A stretch of 64,000 bases of DNA from Rhizophagus clarus (lineage: Eukaryota; Glomeromycota; Glomeromycetes; Glomerales; Glomeraceae). The notes under the pieces are model-generated. The model had not been told where the DNA came from. It saw only the letters and a list, made by a program, of their open reading frames with translations, and searched no databases. The DNA is taken from assembly GCA_015698045.1 (NCBI GenBank), contig BLAL01000259.1, positions 434,001-498,000 of the forward strand. The letters are read 5' to 3'. Numbering within the stretch: the first letter of the stretch is position 1; every line of letters starts with the position of its first letter. Position numbers and translations under genes: made by a program. Positions 11,986 through 23,137 of this stretch are shown here, piece after piece.

Positions 11986-13300
11986 TTGAAAACTAAATAT
12001 AACATTTCTCATTTATTATTATATACAAAAATTATGATGAACAGTGAAACTCTTAAGGAACGACAGAAAATGCTCCAACGTGAACGTCAGCAACGTTGTC
12101 GTCATCTAAAGAGACAAAATGGAAAGAAAACATACCACCACCACATTCAAAAAGAAGGAGAGATGATGGAATTAATGAATCATCAAATTCCAAAGGCATG
12201 TATTTATCCATGGATTTCAGATGGATTAGATTGTCATACGCTAGGTAATATGGACCATGAATGTTTCAACTGTGGGGCTATGATGTGGTTGGACGAAAGA
12301 GTAAATTTATCTACAAGATCACCAGCAGTTCTTGCTACTTGTTGCGCAAAAGGTAAGGTTCTTCTTCCACTTTTGCAAAAACTACTACCTCCTTTGGATA
12401 GACTTCTTAATGGAATGGATTCTACTGCATGTTTATTTAAACAAAATATTAGATGTATAATTCTGCAATAGGCGCAAAAATTGATTTCGAATACATGGAG
12501 AAATGTACCATAGTATAGAAACATTGCTTCCTAATGATGAAAAACATCCTCAATTTGCCCAAATATACACCACTAGAGTTTCTCAATTCTTTAATTGTTG
12601 TAGGTCTTCCACCTCATAAGTTAATATTGAAATTAGGAACTCCAATTATATTGCTACGCAATATGCAACCTTTTGATGGTATTTGTAATGGGACAAGATT
12701 GGTTTGTCGTACTTTTCAGAAACATGTTATTGAAGCTGAGATAATTACTGGAAACAATTCTGGAACTCAAGTTTATATTCCTCGCATTATAATGTCTCTT
12801 TCAGATATAGATCTACCTTTTATTTCAAACTTTGTCAGTTTCCAGTACAACCAGCTTTTGCAATGACTATCAATAAGTCTCAAAGGCAAACATTTAACTG
12901 GGTTGACTTATATCTTCCAACTCCTGTCTTTTCTCATGGACAGTTGTATGTTGCCTTTTTAAGAGTAACTTCACGAAAAAATTTAAAAATTCTAATTTCT
13001 AAACGGCAAGGTGCGAATGTTACATATAATGTTGTATATCCAGAAGTCTTCCGATAAGAACTGTTATTTTATTAAAGATTTAAAATGTAAATCACTAATT
13101 TATTATTTTATTTAAATAACATAAAATAAATGTATTGTAAAAATAATTTAATCCCAAATTTCTTACACTTTATTTGTTTAATCAAACCAATATTTTGATT
13201 AAAACCATACATTGCAAGTGTATCATAATATTACTATCAAGGCTCTTATTTTTAATATTAAACCTACAAACCCGGGGCAACGCCCGGGCTTATCGGCTAG
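11986..13300 (+). mobile_element. Helitron relic with large internal deletion
   Basis: Rolling-circle transposon remnant. The 5' part (11986-12471) encodes the N-terminal region of a Helitron Rep/helicase polyprotein: an arginine-rich start, then a cysteine motif HECFNCGAMMWLDER, a CCAKGKVLLP block and FKQNIR. A one-base frame change near 12460 leads into a YNSAIGAKIDF block and then a block resembling MYHSIETLLPNDEKHPQFAQ. Immediately after (from about 12570) comes the extreme C-terminus of the Pif1-like helicase: PLEFLNSL, GLPPHKL, GTPIILLRNM, NGTRLVCR, AMTINKSQ-QTF, PVFSHGQLYVA. The Rep catalytic centre and helicase motifs I to V are missing, so the element cannot be autonomous. The 3' terminus is intact (separate entry). 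Confidence 0.85.
13271..13300 (+). mobile_element. Helitron 3' end: hairpin plus CTAG
   Basis: A GC-rich palindrome at 13271-13288 (CCCGGG, 6-base loop, CCCGGG) is followed 8 bases later by CTAG at 13297-13300 and then T. Helitrons end in a short hairpin about 10 bases upstream of CTRR and insert between A and T, so this marks the exact 3' boundary of the relic. Confidence 0.85.
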
Positions 13301-13806
13301 TTTTCATTTAAATATTATAAAATAATTTTAACTTTTCAGTGCAATTGTTTATTTTGTTATTAAATATATTCTATCAATTGTGCAATAAAATATAAACTAA
13401 ACCTTGACACCCACCATGTTGATAATAAATAGAAAAAAAATAAAAAAAAATAAACTAAACCTTGACAAAGATTTCTATCATATAATAAAAATAATCCATG
13501 TTATTTTACTAAAAGAAGTTTATATAAAATTCATGATCTAGCTTCTATTTGGTAATTGTGACAATATTATCATTATATATAGTTAAAAATCGTTGTTCAA
13601 TTAATTGGTTATAAATTTTATCATCGCACGGCCCTATAGGATCATGCTGATTTTGCATGACCGATATTTTTGATCGTCGTACAATATAGTTTATTCGCGT
13701 ACAATATTGTCTATTCATGTAATAGTTTATTCCGTACTATAATTGTTTGTAAGCATGGTCTGCATTAACCGTACGATAAAATAGATATTGTACGGTGGTA
13801 TTTATA

Positions 13807-13837
13807 TTGGTTAACGTCACTTCGTGACGTTAACCAA
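13807..13837. repeat. Perfect 14-bp hairpin, copy 1 of a dispersed palindromic element
   Basis: TTGGTTAACGTCAC, a three-base loop TTC, then GTGACGTTAACCAA. The 5' flank (about 13770-13806) carries TGTACGGTGGTATTTATA. The reverse complement of a similar sequence follows the related hairpin near 44.4 kb, so the two sites look like diverged copies of one palindromic element. Confidence 0.7.
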
Positions 13838-13866
13838 TACGAACTAGGAAACGGAGACCGTTGTGA

Positions 13867-14079
13867 GTCCGGAGCGAAAAAAAAAATTTCTACAAAATTG
13901 TAACACTTATTTTCTTTTTATCAGTATTACAAATTTATTTTTATCTTTGTTTATCTTGTTATTTATCAATGTAGCACAAAATTTTAATGACGCAACGCGT
14001 GCGGACAACCAGACTTCGCATATTGTCATGTGATCTTCACATGTCATTAACGTTCATAGTCCTTCGCTTCGCTCCGGAC
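13867..14079. repeat. Inverted repeat pair bounding about 213 bp
   Basis: GTCCGGAGCGAA at 13867-13878 is perfectly inverted at 14068-14079 (TTCGCTCCGGAC). A 12-bp GC-rich match in such AT-rich DNA suggests a MITE or the ends of a small deleted element. I see no clear target duplication. Confidence 0.45.
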
Positions 14080-14837
14080 AATAATTGGCGAATAAAATTC
14101 GATTAAGTGTACTCAATCAATCAGATTCGAACAATTAGACAAATTTGATTTCTTATTAAAATAAAAAATAACAATAAAAATTGCATTCTTAATACATATA
14201 TATATATGTCTACTATATTAATAATTAATTTTTAAATACTGTATATTTTGCAAGTTTATAATTCACAACTAGTTTAGGTAGTCTATTCTGTAAACCTATT
14301 CAATCATTTATTGATCGATTTTATTATTTAATTACTAATTGTATGTTGATTAATATAAATATTTAAATATTTTGAACACTGTACTCAATATATGAATCTT
14401 GTGAATTCTGTTATTTCAACGAATATTAACTTTCATATATGCAATTAAATTTACTTCAGAAAATAGGAGTCCGACCAACCGTCGGTTTTATATACATATA
14501 TAAAATCGATAAAAAAACAGATCGGTTAATTGTAATTATTTAATATATTCCAAAAAAATAACCTTTTTTCTATTGAGAATCATTAATATATACAGTAACA
14601 AAATTTTAATTTTGCGTGATTTTCCAGAAATGAGTCATAATTAACACTCTAACATTATTTTATTCAGTTTTGTGGTTAGTTTTGTGATCGCAGTCGGTTC
14701 TATTTTGGCTGAAAACCGCGGTTTTAAAATCGAAACCGAACCGATGGTGATAGGCTTAAGGCTTATTTGCTACACCAAAAATTCAGGAGTCATGTGAAGA
14801 AATTTACCGATCATTTATTATTACAATATTATGACGC

Positions 14838-15550
14838 CCTTTTTTCATTATCCTGATGAAAAATGTGGAGAAGTATATACAAATAAGTATTTCATAAATG
14901 GTGTAAGCCATGTCAAATAATTTAAAAATAAATCTACAAATTAGACCAGTAAAAATGACAAAATTGAATACAGTGGTTAAATGGATACCATACAATCAAT
15001 TTTTAATAATATTAAAGAATAGGTAAGGTGGATTTGTTGCAGTATATTCAGCAATATGGAATGATGTTCCATTACAACATGATAAAAAGTTGACAAGAAT
15101 ACCTAATAAAGAGGTTGCTTTAAAATATTTGCATAATTCACAAAATAGCACAATTGAATTCTTAAATGAGGTACAAATTTGTTCCTGAATACTGTTAATA
15201 TGTTTAATAGCAGTATGTCCAGGATAATGATAGAATTCTTAAATATATGGAATATCTCAAAATCGATACCTTGAATATGCAATAATGGAGATTTTTATAA
15301 CAATAGATTTGGCTTTGAAAGATTATCTGTATTAATATTAAGAGTCTTAAAAAAAAATTCACAACACATATATTATTATCACTCAATTATGATGCTTGTT
15401 ATATTCTATCAATAAAGAATATTGAGATATGGGATTATATGAAGATAATATAATAGACAAAACAAAAATTCATGAAGTTATTTCTTATGTAGCTCTTGAA
15501 GTATTAACATACTACTCAAGTTGTTAATACTCATTCACAAGCTCCTGCTA
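14838..15550 (+). pseudogene. Decayed zinc-ribbon/kinase N-lobe gene
   Basis: The segment reads, with frame changes, a broken zinc ribbon (EKCGEVYTNKYF at about 14860), KWIPYNQF, then after a stop GGFVAVYSAIWNDVPL, KEVALKYLHNSQNS and EFLNE followed by a GTACAA donor at about 15171. A next-exon-like piece reads ILKIYGISQNRYLEYAIMEI with frame changes (about 15235-15290). The order and wording match one module of the large kinase gene at 57328-61690, so it is a dead relative of that family. It retains a glycine-rich GGF that the three modules of the large gene have lost. Confidence 0.75.
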
Positions 15551-16925
15551 CGTTTATTTAATTTTTCTAAATTAATAAATTTATTGACTTCTAGAATCAT
15601 TAGGATATTAAATATATTTAATACAATCGGTTTATGCGACTTAATTTCGTAAAGAAATCTTATCTTCAAAATAATTGCAGTATTTACGTAACTAATCATG
15701 TGGATAACCTTTACAGTACTTATCTTAATGGGTAAAAGTTATTTGACAAAATAAAATCTGTATTCCAAGTTTTTTCCATATAAATTAAGAGAATTTAATT
15801 GATATCATATATGAATTTATCGTTATAACAGAACAAAAGATTATTATGAAACGTTAATATTCATTTTCATTAATCCGAAAGGAATAAAATCCAGGATCGA
15901 AAATGTACAGTATGTAAATATAAATAAATCAATATCACTGGAAGTTATGATTTTAATGACTTAGAATTTAATATCATTTGGGCATTTTGGATCTTATATA
16001 TACAGTGTCTTGTGTGATATTGAGACCTTCTTAAAAAAAATTCCATCTTTAGAAGCGAAAATCTATTCAAAAAGAATTAACTCATCAAATTCATAAGAAA
16101 TCTTTGATTTATACTTAGAAAATTCTTTTATTTGATAAATCAGAAAGGAACCATTTAAATAAAGACGACGATAATATCTTCTTTTTTTTAACAAATGGAG
16201 GAATTACATACTGTATATTAAATTGCTGAAGTCACAACATTTTTAAAGTAACGCACTATATAGATTGTTGAAGTTAATAAGAAAAATTATGTGTATAGGA
16301 AAATCGTTAAAATTTACGAAAAAATTTTAAATTACGACTTCGTGACTAGTATTTAAATTTTGGGCCGGGTCCGGGTTAAATATAGACACGGACTCGGGTT
16401 TTATATGTTCCGAGATGGGCGTAAGATGTTTATTTTCAGCCCATACAGAAGAGCTATTTAAAATAAGAATAATATTTTGGATATAAAAGGATTAGATTTG
16501 AAAGCATTTATGACGGTTGGAAGTTTTATTTTAGTAGAAGTAATATAATCGTTTTAAAATGCATAAGATATTTTATAATAAACTAAGCATCATATATTAA
16601 ATAGAAGGTCTGAAATGCACGAAATACCACGTTTTATTGAATTTAGAAAATTATGAGCAATTCTGACAATACTAACACAAATGAACAGATTTAATTTATT
16701 GAGAATGGAACATTTTACGTGGTTAAAAAAAAAAAAAAGAAAGAAATAAAATAAGATAAATTTACTTATTCATAATTTAATGGTTACTGTAGCATAAAAT
16801 TTAAGTTGTAAAACAGGTAATATCGAAAGAGAAAATACATATATGAAAGAAAGAAGTTAAAAACCTAAGGCTAAAAAAAACTTAAATGAAATTTAGGTCA
16901 CTGAAAAAAATCAAAGAACTAAAAT
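15551..16925. other. Intergenic, no gene seen
   Basis: AT-rich DNA. A short GC-richer patch at about 16360-16430 (GGGCCGGGTCCGGG) resembles the GCCGGGTCCGAGTCC patch near 62050 and may be a fragment of a dispersed repeat. Nothing coding is recognisable. Confidence 0.4.
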
Positions 16926-17126
16926 CTATGGAAATGTAAAGCCGTTAAACAATTGTTTTGCTAATGGAAGTTGGCCCAAGGACGATTGTTGTAAAATCCC
17001 AACTAAAGCTGGATTACGTAATTGGTTATTATTCCAATTTGGAATTTGGTCCAAACGCATCCTGATACGCCGGTACCTTCTCACTCTTCTTTGTCGTAAT
17101 GAAACCATAGAAATCTTAGGGTCCAT
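16926..17126 (-). CDS. Small arginine-rich hypothetical protein
   Basis: An open frame of 66 codons starting at ATG 17126 in a patch visibly richer in GC than its flanks. The product starts MDPKISMVSLRQRR and has a basic N-terminal third followed by an N/Q/L-rich remainder. I recognise no domain, signal peptide or membrane segment. It could be a short gene, one exon of a larger unseen gene, or a transposon fragment. Base composition is the only argument for it being real. Confidence 0.3.
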   Translation of the reverse strand: MDPKISMVSLRQRRVRRYRRIRMRLDQIPNWNNNQLRNPALVGILQQSSLGQLPLAKQLFNGFTFP

Positions 17127-17480
17127 ATAAGATAAATTAAGTTTAATATTTATAATTGAGTATTTATTTAAAAAGTATTTATTTTTTTGTTTTTTTTTTT
17201 TTTTTTTAAAAAAATTTTTTTTTTTTATTTTTATTTTTTTACAAAAAATTGGAAAAAATTGTTCGTAGTTTGAATAGAACTGTATGCGTATTTATAATAA
17301 GACAGAAATAGTGAAATAAATTCTAAGAATTACTACAAGATTCCTACTTTTTTTTTGTATTCTTAAAAAGATAATTTATATTACAAATAAAGCGGTAAAA
17401 CGACAAACATAGGATATACTTATTAACCTTTTAGTATAAATTAATATAAACAATCAATAAACACTAAACTATAAGATTAT

Positions 17481-17513
<33 letters not shown>

Positions 17514-20500
17514 TAAATAAATAAATAATTTATATGACACAGGCAAAATTCAAACTTGATATTATTAATTATATTAAAATTAATATAAATAATGCTTCTA
17601 TCGTTCTATTTCCGAATTCCATTTCGTATATAACATCTTTATATTCTTTTTGTTAAAAGAGGTAAATTTTGTTTTTGCTAAAAAAATTAATACTAAGGTT
17701 TTAAGGATTTGCTTTATCTTTGGTGGAAGGTAATATTACTTAATATTGGTGAGTGAAAACTTAAATTACGGAAAAAATCGGACTTATTAATGTTAGTCAT
17801 TCAATTTTATTTGATTATCAAAAAATAAAAAGCTTATTTTGACATATTTGTAGTATTATTTAGGGGGCCGAACCAATCAATCAATCCCTGTCAAAAATGA
17901 CAACCATGTTGATCATTAAATATTGACAAATAAAGGCGCCAATAGAAGATTCTCATTCTTCTAAAGTTCTTAAATGCATAAATAACTGTCAAAAAGTTGA
18001 CACATTTATTAAACCCGATATTAAAGATAAGCATATAATCAATCATTTTATATGTCAAAATACAGTTTTCTTTTTTAAGTAAAGTATGACAATTAATTAA
18101 TTACGATTGGTTTGCAGTATTGCTGTATCAGTAAATGGCCCGTGATACTTTCTTTATACAGTGGATTCAATTTATTTTATATAGAGTAATATAATATTAA
18201 TATCTGATTGGTCATTAGGATCCAAAAAATATTTGACCAAATTCTCACGTAATTCCTTGGGTATAATTTTTCTGCAGGGATATACTTTATCGAATTCTAA
18301 ACTATGAAATTAATAAAAAAAAACGAATTGTTGTAAATATTTTTAAAATACGATAACTTGAAGGATTTTAAGTAAATGTTCCCATACTTAAATAATATTA
18401 TTTTAAAAATTACATGTTGAAATTAAAGTCTTTCCTAACATTATTAGAAAAATCGACTGAATATTTGTTGCTTTTAACCTCTTGTTTTTTCCCATAATTT
18501 CGTTGATTGTGTTTTTCGTTATGGCAAATTAAAAAATATTTCCGCTTCTTTGAATATAAAAAATTTTGTAATTTCAAGAATAAAAACATTTTTAAAAACT
18601 TATTTTAAATATCACGTTAAAATTTTGTTTCATCAAAATTTTTTTCCCCCTAAAATGAGTTTCATCCAATTATCACATTTTCAATCAAAAATGATTGTAA
18701 ATATGTGATTAATTAATTCCTGTAGGCCAAGTTCGTTGGGTTTTAATGATATCCGAAGTATCATTCATCATATTTCTCTAAAGAAATTCTTTCCCCATAA
18801 TACATCTGAATTGAAGTATTCATTATTACGCTTTTATTAATTTATACTTTTACCTTGAGATTATGTGAAAAATTTCAGGTAAAATATTTGGTTATTCAAT
18901 ATGTGTTTAAAAAATTCCAATTTTTGCAAATAAGAAGAGCGATAATATAAAATGATTATATGAGCACGACGCAAGGGTAATTATTATCATAAAATTTCAT
19001 TAATTCCTAAAATTTCAAGTAAATCTTGAGATAACTTTGGCAAAAATTCATAATCATACATAATAATCGAGTTTAATAAAGAATCTAAAAGAAGTTCGTG
19101 ATTTGTGCGACAGCGCGATAGTATTTTAAACAAACATTTACTGAAAATGAAGTGAAATCTTTTGAATTAAAGATATTTTCTTGATTTTAAGTATTTATAA
19201 TTTCAATCAAGAATCGTTTTCAAAACATTATGTCATTAATGCGTGACTTAACTATAGGTTTGCCACGATACGATACCTTGTCATATTTCTCGTTTTCTTG
19301 TTATGAACTATTAAAATGACATTATCATTGTTTAAATCACGACTAATCAATTAAAACATATAAAATGGCTACAAGCTCTCTCCTTGCTCTCTCCTCACTC
19401 TTCTTTTCTTTCTTGGTAGAAAGGTAAAGTACAACCACCTTCATATTTTAAACCCATGTAGTTAAACAGTCACGACTCAACGTACGTTAAATACCGATAA
19501 AGTCGTACTTAAACAAACATTAAATAAGGTCGAGTAGAGAAACCTGTGTTTACTGCCTGGTCGTTCTTCCCCACATTGCGTATATGTAGCAAAATGTCTT
19601 CTCACGAATTCTATATATAGTATAGTGCAAAAACAACTAATTAATTAATAAAGTTTCAAAATTAGCTTATTTACGTATTTGCGTTGTTTAAACATAATTT
19701 GAACATCATAAGAATTACTAAATTACTTGGCATCTTTTTATAAACAATTCTCGATAAGCCAGATCTTCGATAACCAGAACTTTCGATATAATTGCTGGAA
19801 CGGCCAATTATAAATCTATTTTCGATATATCGGATTTCTTGTTTTCTAATGAAACGGATGAGTTTGGTTTATACAGAACTAAATTAATAAAATTTGGTAT
19901 ATCTATATTTTTATAAACTATTTGTTTGATTATAATAGTACAATATGACAATAAAATACCTACTAACTCCATTATACAACGAGTAACAACACATTAATTT
20001 TTTTAAAATTCTACATAAATTAGTAGTTATGAAAAATTATTATTTTAATGGGTTTAGAGAAGTAATTGGCAAAGAAAATATTTCCGATCGAAGAATATTG
20101 TTATTTACGTTATAATTTTTGATTTTTTCTGTCATTTGTAAAATAACACATGGTAGAAGTGATAATAAAAAGGAAAGTTCAAGAACTGATTTCGTTCAAT
20201 CAGTACGTTTTGTCAACTTCAACTAATTTTATATTTCATCAAAGTCATGTGGCAATACTATGTCACGTAAAAAAATGTAAAGAGAATCTAAAAAGTGATC
20301 AAATGCATGGGTGCTGATGGCTTTCTTTCGCGTCGATATGGGATTGAGTTTTTCGATAAGATGCAAATTTAGAGTCTGTTCTATATAATTATCATTAATA
20401 TACAATTATAAAACTTTGGTCGGTATCCGGATAACAGGGTCAAACGAATATTGAAAAGCTGGACGTAACAAATTTACTATAGTTCACAGATGTAGAATGT

Positions 20501-20858
20501 CAAGATCCGCAGCAGATTCACTTAGTATGAATAGAAAATATAGAGGTATAACGAAAATTTTGGTTAAAATCTTTGTAATAAAACCTATTATGTAATTTTT
20601 CATATGATAACAACATAATTTATGGCGAAGAATTGGTATCGCTGGCCTTTTTAATCGATCAAAAAAGTGTTTGCAAAACTCTAACAAATAAATATCATAA
20701 TTATCAAATGTTAATCATCATAAAGCCTTATATTAATAAAAAAAAAAAATAATGATTATCTTTTATGTAGCAATTATTAAAATATTATCTTTTTTAAGGT
20801 ATATTATGCTTTACAAATCAATAACTAATTTATATAATTTTTCAACCTGATTCATTTT
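17127..20858. other. Long gene-poor interval
   Basis: No gene can be supported over about 3.7 kb. It contains long T/A runs (17190-17240 and 17485-17510) and a pyrimidine-rich patch at about 19375-19415. The small minus-strand open frame at 20484-20687 lacks any recognisable domain and I treat it as chance. Confidence 0.45.
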
Positions 20859-22282
20859 TCAACTTAATTCTTCTAACTCATAAATTTTCTCTATTAACCA
20901 TGCAATATTACCAATAACTGTCTTTACTCTACCTTCCATATCTTTATCACCATATACAACAACTACTGGTTTGGATAATTTGAACTTTAGCTCTCCTTCA
21001 TCATTTAATGAACATTCTAAAAAAATACCATTTCTCAGAATCAGTTACAATACTAAAAACCTTCTTTTTGTTATTCAATAAAGCTGATTCGCATTGTACT
21101 ACATTTTGAGCAATACCCTGTTGAAAGTCTTTATCTTTAACTTCGGTAATACTAAATACCTTAGAAGTTTGAATTAAAACTAAAGCAAAATCAACAGGAC
21201 CATGACCATTTGGACCTGAGATATTTTTTTCTGGACAGACTTTAAACTTATTTCCAAAAATATTGGCAATAGCTACAAGATATGCACAGACATACTGACT
21301 TTTTGATGCTTCATTTCCAATAGGGATAGCTTTAAATTGGAAATTTAAATCAGTCACAAGATGTTTAATTATTGATTGTGATTTTTCATCATCTAATTCC
21401 ATGCATTCACAATTGAAAGGAGGAAATACAGATAATGAAGGATCATTATCTTTACCAAGTTTATAAAACTGACACATTTTTGGAAATGTCCAAAGAGAAA
21501 ATGATAAAGATGTTTCAACAAAAACAGTGAATCTAAAATCATTCCTTGACACAAATAACTGGAGTATATTTTGAAACTCCAAGTCATTTTGAGGAGAATA
21601 TTTCTCACCATTGCATGTAACAGTAATTATTGCACCATCATTTTCAAGTTCCGGAGTCTGATATATAGCAAAAATGGATTTTTTAAGATCTTTAAGAGTT
21701 GCTTGTTTTATATTGGCAACCCATCTGAATGATTTTGTACGTTTTGGGTTAACTATAATATCAAATTCTATATTAAAATAAACAATTATTAGTATTTCAA
21801 TTGCTACTGTTTTTAATACGTTTAACATAATTTAACATACCATATATAGATACGTTAAGTAATCTTTGTAATTCCGCTATTTGATTTATTAATTTTTGTT
21901 CTTGATTAGTCTCGGTAAATTCTGGTAGAGAAATTATTATATGAATATGTTCTCCAGCGGGTTTTTTAAAGTATGTACTTATTTTTTTCATCGGCAAAAG
22001 CTCATCACAATTCTGAAAAGTAAAATTGATTAATTCATCATTATGGCCATCTTGGTTATTAACTTTCCATAATATAAGTTTATCAGCAGAAATATTATCA
22101 AAATCGGGTGTCTTTTTAGCTTTAATAACTTCTTTGAGATGACCAATTAATTGCTGTTTATTTATATCAACAGGAAACGCATTTTTAAACAAATTTCCTT
22201 GAACAAGACAATTAAGAGTAATGTTAGACCTAGAGCGTTTACTTGGGAGTGATTCAAGGTTTTCTTTTTCTTGTTCTTCATG
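20859..22282 (-). pseudogene. Crinkler (CRN) effector gene with nuclease-like C-terminus, frameshifted near its end
   Basis: Exons 22282-21841 and 21767 onward, donor GTATGT, phase kept. Start is ATG 22282. Residues from about 20 form the ubiquitin-like CRN N-terminal domain: NITLNCLVQG, AFPVDINKQQLIGHLKEVIK and DKLILWKVN. A DUF-like middle follows. The C-terminal part holds GPVDFAL and ITEVKDKDFQQGIAQ, which has the D-(x)n-ExK-Q layout of PD-(D/E)XK nucleases, a known CRN effector module in fungi and oomycetes. CRN proteins are secreted or host-directed effectors and often act in nuclei. At 21019-21025 a run of seven A on the plus strand puts the last part out of frame. As read, translation stops at 21001, while clear coding similarity of CRN type continues in the next frame to a TGA at 20861-20859. 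The change may be a real lesion or a homopolymer sequencing error. Everything else is intact. Confidence 0.75.
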
Positions 22283-22283
22283 T

Positions 22284-23137
22284 TACTGATTTGCGGAATT
22301 CTAAAGTAATAATATGTTTTAAATATATGTATTACGCAAAAAATAATCGTTTATTACTTACTTTACGTTTTCTTGATAATAATTCGAAGTTTTTGTTTGT
22401 TTGTTCTTGAGTTATAATAGAATTCTAAGGTAAAATATTAAACTAATGAATATATACCACACACATTGTACATAAATTGCATACATTTATTTACTTACTT
22501 TTCTTTGTTCATTGATTACTTCTTTCCAATATGACTTCAATCTTTGTTCCGAATTTTCTATTGTTGTCTATTTTAAGAAACGATGTGTTATTAATTAACA
22601 GTGTGAATTTTTCTATTTAGTAATAAAGGAAGGAACATAACCAATTCCTCCTCCAGAATTAGTAGACCCTTAATAACTACAAGAGACAAGGATGCCCAAA
22701 TCGAAAACCCGGGTTGGTTACCAAGCAGTCTTCTCTGGTAATTCTCCTAACTATCGCAGTAGATCCGAGAGGAGTTCACCCTATCCTTGCAAAATAAAAA
22801 AATACACACCTTTTTTTCCATGTCTACAGAAATATTCTGATCATAATGTTTTACAGCTTTTAAAAATCGATTAGACCAAATTCCATTAATCTGATCCCAG
22901 TTATCTAAAAATGGTGGTGAATTAATAATAACATTACGACAAAGTTCAAAAAATCCATGGTATGACCAAGACCAAGCTTCATGTTTATTTATGTAGGTGA
23001 TAAGAGCTAAAAAAAAAAAAAAATCAATAGATCAAAAAATTGTCTTTATAGTAAGAGTAAGAGTACAAAATTCAAAAAGATTTACCATCGTATCCAGGGT
23101 ATTTTGATGTGTTCATACCATGTTTGGATGTATCCAT
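22284..23137 (-). CDS. Small multi-exon gene abutting the CRN gene (or its 5' part)
   Basis: Exons 23137-23086, 23006-22810, 22567-22499, 22424-22362 and 22301-22284 all join in phase, with GTAAAT, GTGTGT, GTAAGT and GTAAGT donors, giving about 132 residues and a TAA at 22286-22284. The product starts MDTSKHGMNTSKYPGYD and contains a tryptophan-rich block (EAWSWSYHGFFELC, FLDNWDQINGIWSNRFLKA) and then a charged coil-like segment (SEQRLKSYWKEVINEQ). I recognise no named domain. The stop is one base before the ATG of the CRN gene (TAACATG), which is unusual spacing for eukaryotic genes. An alternative is that both once formed a single gene, with the A-rich run at about 22261-22280 as the lesion. 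The intron at 22809-22568 holds a GC-richer insertion (separate entry). Confidence 0.6.
22630..22800 (-). repeat. GC-richer repeat fragment inside an intron
   Basis: This insertion stands out in base composition. On the minus strand its end, TCTGGAGGAGGAATTGGTTA and the following TGTTCCTTCC, matches the plus strand at about 25812-25842 (TTCTGGAGGAGGAATGGTTA then TGTACCTTCC). Both are preceded by related CCTTGT and GGTCTA words. The block GGGTTTTCGATTTGGGC loosely recalls a Pol III B box, so a SINE-like origin is possible but unproven. Confidence 0.45.

Larger units (their letters stand above)
13301..14837. other. Gene-free interval with small palindromic elements
   Basis: No coding region is supported. 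The interval contains a perfect hairpin at 13807-13837 and an inverted repeat pair at 13867-13878 and 14068-14079 (separate entries). Two further patches with CGGTTTT/AAAACCG words at about 14470-14510 and 14690-14745 may be ends of another decayed element. Confidence 0.45.
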
